Shown here piece after piece: positions 7,783-15,740 of a stretch of DNA of 37,237 nucleotides. The DNA comes from Deltaproteobacteria bacterium (lineage in GTDB: Bacteria > Desulfobacterota > Binatia > UBA9968), in the NCBI GenBank assembly GCA_009379725.1, contig WHTF01000027.1:1-37237 (forward strand), given 5' to 3'. The notes under the pieces were generated by a model. The model was not told the origin of the DNA and ran no database searches. It was given only the letters and a program-made list of their open reading frames with translations. The position numbers and the translations under genes were made by a program. Within the stretch, counting starts at the first letter, position 1, and the number at the start of each line of letters is the position of its first letter.

Positions 7783-8511
7783 ATGAAAGATCGCGTTGTC
7801 ATCGTCACCGGTGGAGCCAAAGGTATCGGCCGCCATGCGGCGCAGACATTAGCACGGGACGGCGCCAAATTAGCGCTGGCGGATACAGATGTGGAGCGCT
7901 TGCACAAGACGCTCGGCGAGATCCAAAGTGCCGGCGCGGATGCCATTGCCATTCCGACCGATGTGCGCGACGAAAAAGATGTGCGCAGGATGGTCCACGA
8001 AGTCGTCAACCGCTTCGGCCGCATCGACGCGTTAATCAACGACGCAGGAATCGTGCCCCATTTCAATTGGGGAATTCCGCGCTGGCCGCGCGCCCGCTTC
8101 ATGAGCAAGGACTTCTGGGACAGCGTTATTCAAACCAATCTTGGCGGCACCTTTCTCTGTACAAAGTATGTCGTTCCTTTCATGGAGACGCGCCGTTCCG
8201 GCAATATTATCAACCTGTGGGGCGGCGGCAGAGCTGAGAACCACGGCGCCGCCGCCTATGTCGTCAGCAAGGACGCGATCCGCACCTTTACTCGATTCGT
8301 CGCCGAAGAAGAGCGCGAATGGAACGTCTGCGTAATTGCCTTCAGCCCCAAACAAGCCATCGCCACCGAAGACGCTCCCGAAGAAGCGCGCAAGCGTTTG
8401 CCCGGACCTGACGTGCTCGGAAACGGCTTTGTGCTTGCGGCACAAGCCGACATGGAGCTCACCGGAAAAACCGTCGAATACCAGAACGGCAAGCTGGTTG
8501 CGGTAATTTAA
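7783..8511 (+). CDS. short-chain dehydrogenase/reductase, atypical active site
   Basis: A classical-length SDR of 242 residues. The NAD(P)-binding TGGAKGIG lies at 9-16, NDAG at 86-89, and the catalytic pair is Tyr159 and Lys163 in YVVSK. The usual catalytic Ser about 13 residues before Tyr is absent: the stretch is NLWGGGRAENHG, where most members have NxSS. The C-terminus ends ELTGKTVEYQNGKLVAVI, the usual cofactor and dimer tail. Start chosen at ATG 7783 because CGGAGG lies at 7771-7776. It follows the LLM/hydrolase pair by 109 nt. Reduced or altered activity is possible. Confidence 0.85.
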   Translation: MKDRVVIVTGGAKGIGRHAAQTLARDGAKLALADTDVERLHKTLGEIQSAGADAIAIPTDVRDEKDVRRMVHEVVNRFGRIDALINDAGIVPHFNWGIPRWPRARFMSKDFWDSVIQTNLGGTFLCTKYVVPFMETRRSGNIINLWGGGRAENHGAAAYVVSKDAIRTFTRFVAEEEREWNVCVIAFSPKQAIATEDAPEEARKRLPGPDVLGNGFVLAAQADMELTGKTVEYQNGKLVAVI

Positions 8512-8595
8512 AAATCATCCATGAATGAGAGCCGGTCACGGTTTTAAGCGTATCTCCTCCCGCTTTCCACCCACGATTCTTGCCGGGCGTTGTCT

Positions 8596-9609
8596 ATGCC
8601 AATGAATTGCGACAGAATATGTTTTGCATCGGCGGCGCCACTGGGACACTCTCTCTGCGAAGTCACAGAATTTATCCGCCTGAAGAAAGAATCTCCGATT
8701 CAAAGACGACAACTCGCGCCAGCAAAGGCGCTGACCGGCGAGGAACGGCGCCGGATCAATCCCAACAACGGGCTGGTCAAGCTTTTCGAGCGCAATATGG
8801 ATGTGCTCGTATCGCGCTTCTTATATCCTCATCTCTCCGCGATTTGGAATCCCTACACATGGCTGATCAGGAGACGCTTCGCGCTCGCCGAGACAACGGT
8901 TTCACCCACCGGCTGGCCGCGCGAGCTTCCCCCTCTACGCGTACTATTGCTATCGGATATCCATTGCGGCATTTTTCTCAAGCCCGACACACTGGCGCAC
9001 ATAGTCCACTCTTTGATGAAACTCGCTCCTGAACTGGTGGTCGTGAGCGGTGATATCGTTACCGGCCATTCGCGGGAAGTACAGCCATTCCTCCACGCGC
9101 TGGCGCCGCTTGCGGGCGCGCGTCTGGGCGCGTGGTTTTGCTTCGGCAACCACGACTATTTTGGCGGCGACCCTGACGAAATTCGGAAAAGCCTCAATGC
9201 CATTGGCATTACAACCCTCATGAACGAATCGATTAGGATCGCACACGGGTCGAGCACCTTCGTGCTTGGCGGCATTGACGATCTTATCCTAGGCAAACCC
9301 GACTGGCCGCGCTTGATGTCACAATTCGGCGCACCCCATATCCTTTTGGCGCATAACCCCGATCACTTCTACGAAGCTGAAGCACGAGGCGTGCACCTCA
9401 CCCTCTCCGGACACACGCATGGCGGTCAAATCCGTCTTCCCAAAGGTCCGCCGATCATCCGCCAGAGCCGTTTCTGTCTGGATGAAGGAATTTATATTTT
9501 CCATTCTTCGCTGCTGGTAGTTTCGCGTGGTCTGGGAAGCATCGTGCTACCGTGGCGCTGGGGCGCCGACCCGGAGGCAGTGATGATCGAGATTGTTGCG
9601 GCCCAATAA
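8596..9609 (+). CDS. metallophosphoesterase, YkuE/YaeI-like
   Basis: A calcineurin-like phosphoesterase of about 338 residues. The metal-binding motifs are all present in order: SDIHCG, VVSGDIVTG, FGNHDYFGG, LLAHNPDHF and LSGHTHGGQ. This arrangement is that of the YkuE/YaeI group, which acts on phosphodiesters or lipid pyrophosphates near the membrane. The roughly 110-residue N-terminus has no obvious signal peptide. The start is uncertain: ATG 8596 has no clear ribosome site, TTG 8590 is in frame, and a later ATG near 8797 would still leave the whole catalytic domain. It faces convergently onto the following binding-protein gene. Confidence 0.85.
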   Translation: MPMNCDRICFASAAPLGHSLCEVTEFIRLKKESPIQRRQLAPAKALTGEERRRINPNNGLVKLFERNMDVLVSRFLYPHLSAIWNPYTWLIRRRFALAETTVSPTGWPRELPPLRVLLLSDIHCGIFLKPDTLAHIVHSLMKLAPELVVVSGDIVTGHSREVQPFLHALAPLAGARLGAWFCFGNHDYFGGDPDEIRKSLNAIGITTLMNESIRIAHGSSTFVLGGIDDLILGKPDWPRLMSQFGAPHILLAHNPDHFYEAEARGVHLTLSGHTHGGQIRLPKGPPIIRQSRFCLDEGIYIFHSSLLVVSRGLGSIVLPWRWGADPEAVMIEIVAAQ

Positions 9610-9671
9610 ATTTGGCCGCCGGAACCGTTTGGCGCAACGCGCGGTAGCGAAATTCAGTTTAATTCTTCGGC

Positions 9672-9688
9672 GTCGCGCCTGGCGCGAC
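9672..9688. terminator. hairpin between convergent genes
   Basis: GTCGCGC-CTG-GCGCGAC is a perfect 7-bp stem with a 3-nt loop in the 138-nt convergent spacer, followed by TTATT on the plus strand. It could serve both flanking genes, but the T tract is short. Confidence 0.4.
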
Positions 9689-9747
9689 TTATTGACGGGT
9701 TCTAAGAGCGCTTCATGGCTCTGCCCGACCACTGGATTGATCTAGCG

Positions 9748-10746
9748 CTAACGCTTTCCCGCCCATAGCTGATCCATGAAGCCGCTTTTTTCCATATCAT
9801 TGAGATAGCGTGTATCTATCATCTCCTGAGGCTTGACCGTTTTAGCACGGGGATCAGTGGGCGCGATTTCCTCCAGGGTCGATTGGAGACCCTCGAGCTT
9901 GATCGCTAATCTCGGCTCCAAGGCTTTGATCTCCACGTTGTAACTCGCATCCAAGAGCTTGCGGTCATCGATGCGGAGGTACTTACCCAAAATTTTATAG
10001 GTGTATTCCTTGTCCGTGTGCATGATCTTGGCGGCCTCGGCCATGGCGCGCATTAAGCGACCGATCACTGGGCCGCGCTTGGCGATGAGTGACCGGCGCG
10101 TCGTTAAAGTGGTCGCGGCATACGCGATGCGCAGATCCGGACCATAGATCACATAGTGATAGCCTAGCTTCAATGCTTGCGCGTCGGTCGGCACAGTCAA
10201 AACCGCGGCATCGATACCTTGCGCGATTAATGCCGCGAGAGTCTCAGGCGCGCCCCCGGTCTGGATAAAGCTCACCTCGCGAGCGTCTATTTTAGAATGG
10301 CGTAGCGCCTGCACTGCGAAGTAATGGGGGTTGCTGCCGATGCGCGAGACGCCGATGCGTTTCCCTTTGAGTTGTTCGGGTGTCTTGATGTCGGGCTTGG
10401 CGACGATGCTGTGCGTCAGAATGCTTTTGATCCCGCCGATAAACACTGGGTCCTTGTTGCCCTGCACGAAGGGTCGAGTAATGCTGGCCGCGCCGATCAC
10501 GGCCACCTCGCTGTCGCCCGACAGAATCGCCGCCACAGAGGGAGGGCCGGGCGTCACGAACACCAACGGCACCTCGAGATCATATTTTTTGAAGAGCCCG
10601 GCCTCCTCGGCGATCCATGGATATGACTGCGACATGACCCGCGCAGTATAGATTGCAAGCAGCTTATCCGTCGAGTGTGCTTGCCCTGCACATACGAGAG
10701 ACAGCATCAACAGCGGAACAGTTTTCTTTAAAAACCCTTTGAGCAT
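9748..10746 (-). CDS. ABC-type substrate-binding protein, NMT1/SsuA-like
   Basis: About 332 residues with a signal peptide (MLKGFLKKTVPLLMLSLVCA..., cleavage near QAHS). Binding-protein hallmarks are AEEAGLFKKYDLEVPLVFV, the ILSGDSEVAVIGAAS hinge, TPEQLKGKRIGVSRIGSNP and MRAMAEAAKIMHTDKE in the C-terminal lobe. I start at the ATG at 10746, because AGAGGAG sits 7 nt upstream; an in-frame ATG two codons earlier is too close to that site. It is the last gene of the leftward cluster and follows a class II aldolase by 118 nt. No permease is linked; the ligand is unknown. Confidence 0.85.
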   Translation of the reverse strand: MLKGFLKKTVPLLMLSLVCAGQAHSTDKLLAIYTARVMSQSYPWIAEEAGLFKKYDLEVPLVFVTPGPPSVAAILSGDSEVAVIGAASITRPFVQGNKDPVFIGGIKSILTHSIVAKPDIKTPEQLKGKRIGVSRIGSNPHYFAVQALRHSKIDAREVSFIQTGGAPETLAALIAQGIDAAVLTVPTDAQALKLGYHYVIYGPDLRIAYAATTLTTRRSLIAKRGPVIGRLMRAMAEAAKIMHTDKEYTYKILGKYLRIDDRKLLDASYNVEIKALEPRLAIKLEGLQSTLEEIAPTDPRAKTVKPQEMIDTRYLNDMEKSGFMDQLWAGKR

Positions 10747-10864
10747 AACCATTCTCCTCTAGACGCGCTGAGTTTTGAGCATGGCGAATCGTTCCAACCA
10801 TTTACAACAAAGCCGGATCGGATACCAAGTGTTTTCCAGCCAAAGGTTTTCTTTCCCTTGGTTT

Positions 10865-11548
10865 TTACGTCCGCTTGATGCCTGCCCGGGCAAATTCGTC
10901 TCGTCGCTCCACCGTCGCTTTGAGCATATCAACAGGAAGGCTCTTGGCGCCGCCAAGCATTTCGGCGAAGACCGCCATCTGCGCCGCCTCTTCGACGATC
11001 AAGTTGGCGCGCGCCGCGGCCGCGGGGTCCGCGCCGAAGGCGAGCACGCCGTGATTTTCCAGCAACACCGCTTTGGTGTTCCTCGTGCCTTTCAAAGCCA
11101 CGGCGATGTTATCCACCGACGCCGCCGAGCCACGCGGCCCGTAATGGGCCAGCGGCACGCCGTCGGTCATATCCGCGCGTACCAACGCTTCATACGAACA
11201 GGCGATGGACCGGCCCGCCAGCGCGAAACTGGTGGCAAAGGTGGAATGAGTGTGGACTACGGCGCCGGTCTCGGGGCGTTGCTTGTAAACCACTGCGTGC
11301 ATGTGGACGATTTCTGCGCTAGTCGGATTGATTTCACCTTCGAGCAGCCGGCCGTCGAGATCGAGCAGCGCCAGGTTCTCGGGTTTCAGACTATCGAAAG
11401 AGCTGGTGGCGGTGAGCAGGATAGTATCGGTGTTGGGCACACGCACGCTGAAGTTGCCGTGGTGGCTCATCGAGATCGCGCCCATACGAACGAGCATATT
11501 CGCGCCGTCGACGACCGCTTGCCGCAATGAAAGATGATTGATGGTCAT
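10865..11548 (-). CDS. class II aldolase/adducin family protein
   Basis: A 227-residue zinc-dependent aldolase-type protein (FucA/AraD fold). Metal ligands are visible as His99 and His101 in VVHTHS and His166 in LENHGVLAFG, with Glu79 in PTSAEIVHM at the catalytic acid position. SHHGNFSVR is the substrate-phosphate-region equivalent. Members split or decarboxylate small hydroxy-acids or sugar phosphates. AGGAGG lies close before the ATG. It lies between a 93-aa unknown gene and a binding-protein gene in the leftward aromatic-degradation cluster, where a pyruvate-releasing aldol cleavage would fit a meta-cleavage pathway. Confidence 0.85.
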   Translation of the reverse strand: MTINHLSLRQAVVDGANMLVRMGAISMSHHGNFSVRVPNTDTILLTATSSFDSLKPENLALLDLDGRLLEGEINPTSAEIVHMHAVVYKQRPETGAVVHTHSTFATSFALAGRSIACSYEALVRADMTDGVPLAHYGPRGSAASVDNIAVALKGTRNTKAVLLENHGVLAFGADPAAAARANLIVEEAAQMAVFAEMLGGAKSLPVDMLKATVERRDEFARAGIKRT

Positions 11549-11695
11549 AAATCCTCCTGCGTAGTGGCACCCATGAGGGCGCTGCGCTTTACTTGTTTGG
11601 AATTACCGTAGTTCGTTTCAGAAACGATCGCTGAACACGACCGCTCTTCGTTAGAGACAAACCCGAGAAGACATTGCCGGTATTTGTTCGACCTC

Positions 11696-11977
11696 TCAGT
11701 CACGATCCTCCTCCACCAGGCCTTGAACCAAGCCTGCCTCGCGCAGAACACGACGGCAGAAATCCACTTGCGCAGAGAGAACATAAAATCCGATGCCTTC
11801 GTGTTTTACCGGAAGAATGCCGAGCAGACGGCTCTGATACGGTTCGATGTCGACCGCGTAGTCAATGGCCTTGGCCGACAATATTTGCTCCACCCGTTTA
11901 CCCTCGCTCAGGCGCCCGACGACATAGACCATTGTCACTTCTTTGTCGTCGAATGTTTCCGGTTTGACTAAGGCCAT
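11696..11977 (-). CDS. small uncharacterised protein, DUF2007-like
   Basis: Ninety-three residues from MALVKPETF to LVEEDRD. The frame is open upstream, but that part is the shadow of the dioxygenase gene, so the start at 11977, 13 nt after the dioxygenase stop, is the sensible one. The pattern VYVVGRLSEGKRVEQIL, then a DYAV segment, then FYVLSAQVDFCRRVLREAGL resembles the small alpha/beta DUF2007 group in layout (repeated strand-helix, aliphatic). I cannot assign a function. Its place right behind 3-hydroxyanthranilate dioxygenase suggests an accessory role in that pathway. Confidence 0.65.
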   Translation of the reverse strand: MALVKPETFDDKEVTMVYVVGRLSEGKRVEQILSAKAIDYAVDIEPYQSRLLGILPVKHEGIGFYVLSAQVDFCRRVLREAGLVQGLVEEDRD

Positions 11978-11990
11978 GAATGACGGCCGG

Positions 11991-12545
11991 TTATTTTTGA
12001 TCCAAAAAACTAAGCCGCTCCGCCATCGGTGTTCGCGGAAAGACATACCCGCAAACGCGGCAGGTGCGAATCTGCTCGTTGTCGTTAAACTCCTGGTAGA
12101 CCGCGGAAACCTGGCTGGGGATATCACCCTGATTCACCAAACGACTGAGCAGCCGTTCGTCGCAATTCTCGCAGAACCAGGCAAATTCCTCTTTCTCTTC
12201 TTGCCGGCGGATTCGTTCTATGACCAGGCCCCAGGTGTTTTCGAATCGCCGCGGCGAATGCGGCAAGCCGCCGGGGCACAGGAAGATCTCTCCTTCTTTG
12301 ATCCTTTCAACCTGCCGTCGCTCCCCTTCCGGCTTGAGATGCAACTCCATGTCCCCTTCGATCTGGTAAAAGAACTCGTCACCGGGCTCGATGTGGAAAT
12401 CGAGGCGCGTATTCGGCCCGCGCAGGATCATCACCAGAAAATCTTTGTGATGAACGAGCAGCTTGTTCGTCCTAAACGGTGGATTGAAGAGGTGCGCGTT
12501 CTCTTCAACCCAATTTCTTAGATGAAACGTCGAGAGTAGTTCCAT
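11991..12545 (-). CDS. nbaC: 3-hydroxyanthranilate 3,4-dioxygenase
   Basis: A cupin of 184 residues matching bacterial 3-hydroxyanthranilate 3,4-dioxygenase in length and key residues. It opens the ring of 3-hydroxyanthranilate to 2-amino-3-carboxymuconate semialdehyde. The catalytic Fe(II) ligands are His51, Glu57 and His96 (DFHIEPGDEFFYQ and LPHSPRR). The second, rubredoxin-like iron site typical of bacterial enzymes is complete: Cys125, Cys128, Cys162 and Cys165. The spacing is essentially that of the well-studied Cupriavidus enzyme. Substrates come from tryptophan (kynurenine route) or 2-nitrobenzoate; no kynureninase is in view. It follows the heme-oxygenase-like gene by 25 nt. Confidence 0.92.
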   Translation of the reverse strand: MELLSTFHLRNWVEENAHLFNPPFRTNKLLVHHKDFLVMILRGPNTRLDFHIEPGDEFFYQIEGDMELHLKPEGERRQVERIKEGEIFLCPGGLPHSPRRFENTWGLVIERIRRQEEKEEFAWFCENCDERLLSRLVNQGDIPSQVSAVYQEFNDNEQIRTCRVCGYVFPRTPMAERLSFLDQK

Positions 12546-12570
12546 GACTGGACCTCGGCGGCTGGTAGTC

Positions 12571-13347
12571 TTACTTCTTCAGTTTAGCGCTTTCCCGCGC
12601 CACCCCATCAGTGACTGCCCACCAGATGCCAAGACCCTTGCGCAACGCCTTGAGTACACGGACTTGCAAGTCATGGGTAGTGGCGAATTCTTCCACAAGC
12701 TCGTAACCGATGTTGCTGTGTTCGGTATCGGCTTCGCCATGTTCGGCGAAGAATTCGATATCGTGCGGTTTAAGGCCGTAGTGGTCGCGGAATGATTTGA
12801 AGAACTTCCCGCCGGTCAGGTGATTGGAGAATTCGTTGCAGCAATTGGTCGACGCGACCTGTTCGAGAATATGATGGCTGCGCAGGGCGATGTCGAGCCA
12901 GCCAACCCGGGCTAACACCGTTGTCGGTAGAAAGTCTTCTTCAATTTCACATCGTTCGAGTTCCTTACCCGGAATCCCAATGCTCTCGCCGAAGCGAAGA
13001 AACAGCGCGCGGTGGCCCAACACCGCACGCGGCGACCCTTCGAAATAGGTGTAACCCACCTCGGAATGGATGATGTCGACGAACTTTTTATGAATCTCGG
13101 GGTCGTGGATGCCGGACAGTTGGCAGCGCACCAATTTCGCGGTGTTGATGGCCACGTTGTATGCAAAGATTCCCCACGCCTCCTTTGCCCAAACCTTGAT
13201 GGCCTCCAACGGCAGCTTGCCTTCATAAAGATCCAGATAGAATGGATGGTGCAAGCGCGCGTGGCGGTTTTTCACTTCATTCACCAATACATCGGAGAAC
13301 TCTTTCGCCGGCAAAATTTTTCCGCCTAACAAAGCTTCAACTGACAT
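12571..13347 (-). CDS. heme-oxygenase-fold metalloenzyme, PqqC/TenA-like
   Basis: A 258-residue all-helical protein of the PqqC/TENA/CADD-like superfamily. Likely metal-ligand motifs are HHPFYLDL near residue 34, HSEVGYTYFEG at 94, and the C-terminal EHGEADTEHSNIGYE (His203, Asp207, His210), the usual pattern for non-heme di-iron members. PqqC itself catalyses ring closure; CADD and related proteins are oxygen-dependent oxidases. Conserved residues favour a redox metalloenzyme over a thiaminase. It sits between a binding protein and 3-hydroxyanthranilate dioxygenase, so oxidation of an aminobenzoate-type compound is a reasonable guess, not a demonstrated role. Confidence 0.8.
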   Translation of the reverse strand: MSVEALLGGKILPAKEFSDVLVNEVKNRHARLHHPFYLDLYEGKLPLEAIKVWAKEAWGIFAYNVAINTAKLVRCQLSGIHDPEIHKKFVDIIHSEVGYTYFEGSPRAVLGHRALFLRFGESIGIPGKELERCEIEEDFLPTTVLARVGWLDIALRSHHILEQVASTNCCNEFSNHLTGGKFFKSFRDHYGLKPHDIEFFAEHGEADTEHSNIGYELVEEFATTHDLQVRVLKALRKGLGIWWAVTDGVARESAKLKK

Positions 13348-13369
13348 GATTCACCTCAATGTTTCTCCA

Positions 13370-14359
13370 TTATTTTTTATACAGCTGCGCCACCAAACCG
13401 CTGTCTTCCAGTTCCTTGAGGAAGCGCGGTTCGATAAATCGTTTCGGGTCGGCACCCTTCGCCTTAGGATTGGTCTTGGCGAGATCCGCCAAAATCGTTT
13501 CAACGCCCTTGATGTTCGGATACGGCACCCGCGCCATGTATTTAATCGCGTACGTGTTGTAAGCCTCTTCCAAGGCGACGCGATCGTTGAGCTTCGTAAA
13601 CTTGGCGATGGATCGGATGCTCGCCTCTTTCTGCGTCTTGTAATAGTGGATGCCTTCCACCAGGGCGCGCACGAAGCGGCGTACCAGGTTTTCTTTTCTT
13701 TGCATCGTCTGCCGGGTCGTCGCCAGTGAAGTGCCGAGGTAATCCAGCCCCAGATCGCCGAGAGATCCAAGCTCGATCAAGCCCGCTTGCCGGGCTTTGA
13801 CTGTAAAGGGCGGTTGCAGGAGAGTGGCATCCACCATCCCGGAATGCACCGCGGCGAATCGTGACGGTTGGGTTCCTACAGATAAAAAGGTTATGTTCTT
13901 GTCCGCGTCCATGCCCCATTTTTTGAACGCGACCCGCACGCCGTAATCGTCGGTTGCGCCGGGCCTGGCGATGCCGAACTTCTTCCCCTTCAGATCGGCC
14001 GGCTTGCGGATGTTCGGCCGCGCAATGAAAGTGTGCTCCATGGTGTTGATATAAGTCATCAACACTACCGTATCGGCGCCTTCAAGGTTCGAGGCCACGG
14101 CGGCCGGTCCGGCGAAAATCGTCAGATCGAGCTCCCCCGAAACCAGCGCGGCGATATTGGGCGGTGCGCCTGAGACAAAAAGGATCTGGGTGTCGAGATC
14201 GTATTTCTTAAAGAACCCGGCGTCTCGGGTGACGAACAATACCGCCTGGGAGCCACTGATGGCGCTGTGTGAAATATAAACTTTGTCCGCCGGCCAGGCT
14301 CTAGACGGGCCGCCAATGTGCGCGGCCACGAGGGCAAGCAGTAAAATAACCTTCTTCAA
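13370..14359 (-). CDS. ABC-type substrate-binding protein, NMT1/SsuA-like
   Basis: A 329-residue exported binding protein; signal peptide MKKVILLLALVAAHI..., cleavage near WPA-DKV. Typical elements are DAGFFKKYDLDTQILFV, the LVSGELDLTIFAG hinge loop, KPADLKGKKFGIARPGATDD and YPNIKGVETILADL near the C-terminus. Its ATG overlaps the stop of the VOC gene in an ATGA, so the two are translationally coupled. It heads the metalloenzyme and dioxygenase genes, and probably delivers the substrate of that pathway. No permease or ATPase gene is nearby. Confidence 0.87.
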   Translation of the reverse strand: MKKVILLLALVAAHIGGPSRAWPADKVYISHSAISGSQAVLFVTRDAGFFKKYDLDTQILFVSGAPPNIAALVSGELDLTIFAGPAAVASNLEGADTVVLMTYINTMEHTFIARPNIRKPADLKGKKFGIARPGATDDYGVRVAFKKWGMDADKNITFLSVGTQPSRFAAVHSGMVDATLLQPPFTVKARQAGLIELGSLGDLGLDYLGTSLATTRQTMQRKENLVRRFVRALVEGIHYYKTQKEASIRSIAKFTKLNDRVALEEAYNTYAIKYMARVPYPNIKGVETILADLAKTNPKAKGADPKRFIEPRFLKELEDSGLVAQLYKK

Positions 14360-14811
14360 CGTTTGCCTCCGTTTCTGCGCTTTGCCTTCTCACGATCATC
14401 GTGTTGGAACTTATTCGCGTTGCAGGCGAGCTCGACGCGATTGCCATCCGGGTCGAGAAAACTGATAGAGCGATTGCCGGCGACCTCCAAGGTTTCCGGA
14501 CCGCTGACGATGGGGATCTTCCGTTTTTTCAGCACCGGGTAAATATCCTCGATTGTTTTGTTCGAGCCAACGTAAATGCAGAAATGATGCAGTTTGGGCA
14601 CGCCCTTGTCGCTGACCGCCTTCGTTCCCTTGGGCAGTTGCATGAGCGCGATGTCATGATGCTCCCGTCCGTAACTCAGAAACGTCATCTTTGTCCGCAA
14701 ATTGCGAGCGGAAACCTTCAGCCCGAGAACCGTGCGGTAAAAACGCTCGGACTTCTTCAAGTCGGCGACGTTCAAAACAATGTGGCCTAAGGCGCCATCC
14801 TGAACCGGCAT
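14356..14811 (-). CDS. VOC-family (glyoxalase/extradiol dioxygenase fold) protein
   Basis: A 151-residue single-domain vicinal-oxygen-chelate protein. LGHIVLNVADLKKSERFYRT at the start and FLDPDGNRVELACN near the end are the paired VOC signatures; metal ligands are probably His10, His75 or 76 (LHHFCIY) and Glu127. The C-terminal 20 residues are a basic tail (DDREKAKRRNGGKR). Members include glyoxalases, epimerases and extradiol dioxygenases. It is the first gene of the leftward cluster and overlaps the binding-protein start by 4 nt. The upstream region is shared with the divergent coxM remnant. Confidence 0.85.
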   Translation of the reverse strand: MPVQDGALGHIVLNVADLKKSERFYRTVLGLKVSARNLRTKMTFLSYGREHHDIALMQLPKGTKAVSDKGVPKLHHFCIYVGSNKTIEDIYPVLKKRKIPIVSGPETLEVAGNRSISFLDPDGNRVELACNANKFQHDDREKAKRRNGGKR

Positions 14812-14940
14812 AGTGAGGTCATATTAAGCCCGCTCAAATCTGTCAAGGCTCATGCCCGGCACGGTTCAAGTTGACAAGGCTTTTATGAATGCGCGATACA
14901 GAGTGAAGTCACTGCAGTGGCGAGTAAAAATAGACCCAAT

Positions 14941-15093
14941 ATGCGACGCTTTGATTTGATCGAACCGAAATCTCTACAGGAGGCCTGCGTCATCATCGGC
15001 GATGATCCCGAAGCCAAACTGATTGCCGGCGGCACGGCGCTCTTGGCGATCATCAAGCAGGGCCTTTATCTGCCCCAGACACCGCTGGAGTAG
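14941..15093 (+). pseudogene. coxM: CoxM-type FAD subunit of a molybdenum hydroxylase, N-terminal 50 codons only
   Basis: From ATG 14941 the frame reads MRRFDLIEPKSLQEACVIIG, then AKLIAGGTALLAIIKQGLYL and a TAG at 15091. This is the N-terminal FAD-binding start of the medium subunit of carbon-monoxide/xanthine-type dehydrogenases (P-x-SLxEA and AGGTxLL motifs), normally about 280-290 residues. Everything after residue 50 is missing, and the small-subunit frame begins 18 nt later, so most of the gene has been deleted. The large catalytic subunit is absent from the window. Confidence 0.8.
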
Positions 15094-15111
15094 CCCGTTG
15101 AAGCGTTTGCC

Positions 15112-15570
15112 ATGAAACTCACTTTCTCGACGACCATAAATAGGGTGTGCCAAGAGGTCCAGGTCAGCGCACACCGAACGCTTTTGGAGTTTTTGCGCGA
15201 TGATCTCAAACTTAAAAGAACGGTTGAAGGTTGAAATGTCGGCGTCTGCGGCTCCTGCACGGTGCTGATAGATGGCAAACCCGTCAGTTCCTGCCTCACG
15301 CTCGTGAGCAACATCGAGGACAAACAAGTCACGACCGTCGAGGGTCTCGCTCAAGACGGCGAACTCGATCCGGTACAGCAGGCTTTTCTAAAGCATCAAG
15401 CCTTCCAATGCGGTTTCTGCACGACCGGCATGATCATGGCGGTCAAAGGACTGCTCAACGCATATCCTCATCCATCGGAAGAGCAAGCAAAAGATTATCT
15501 CTCCGGCAATCTGTGCCGGTGCGGCACCTATGTCGAGGTTCTGGCTGCGGTGAAGGAACTGGGCGAATAA
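15112..15570 (+). pseudogene. coxS: CoxS-type 2Fe-2S subunit with in-frame TGA at a cluster cysteine
   Basis: The frame from ATG 15112 to TAA gives 152 codons of a normal-length 2Fe-2S small subunit of the molybdenum hydroxylase family: HRTLLEFLRDDL, VGVCGSCTVLIDGKPVSSC, FQCGFCTTGMIM and SGNLCRCGTY. All cluster cysteines are visible except the first: family members read EGC before NVGxCGxC, whereas here codon 41 is TGA (15232-15234). The rest stays in frame to the end. Most likely it is a nonsense mutation in a dead operon, since coxM is truncated and coxL missing. Selenocysteine at a cluster ligand is the exotic alternative. I see no convincing hairpin after this TGA. Confidence 0.75.
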
Positions 15571-15740
15571 CTGAAAATGTTATTGACCGGCCATTGTCTT
15601 GGAAGACATTGGGATGAGTTCGCGCATTATTCTTCAAGACCTACACGGTAGAATACCCCTTTGTCGCGAAATGACCGCCGAGGAATTCGTTGTCGATAGC
15701 GACGAAAGACCATCTCGGCAGGACCGCAACCTGAGGGACG

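Noticed and set aside
10759-11537. Long plus-strand open frames opposite the aldolase and similar overlaps elsewhere
   Set aside because: They are codon-bias shadows of well-supported genes on the other strand, with no family resemblance or start signals.
14871-14900. TTGACA with a GATACA box as promoter for coxM
   Set aside because: The -10 matches poorly (3 of 6) and the gene is a remnant; not listed as a feature.
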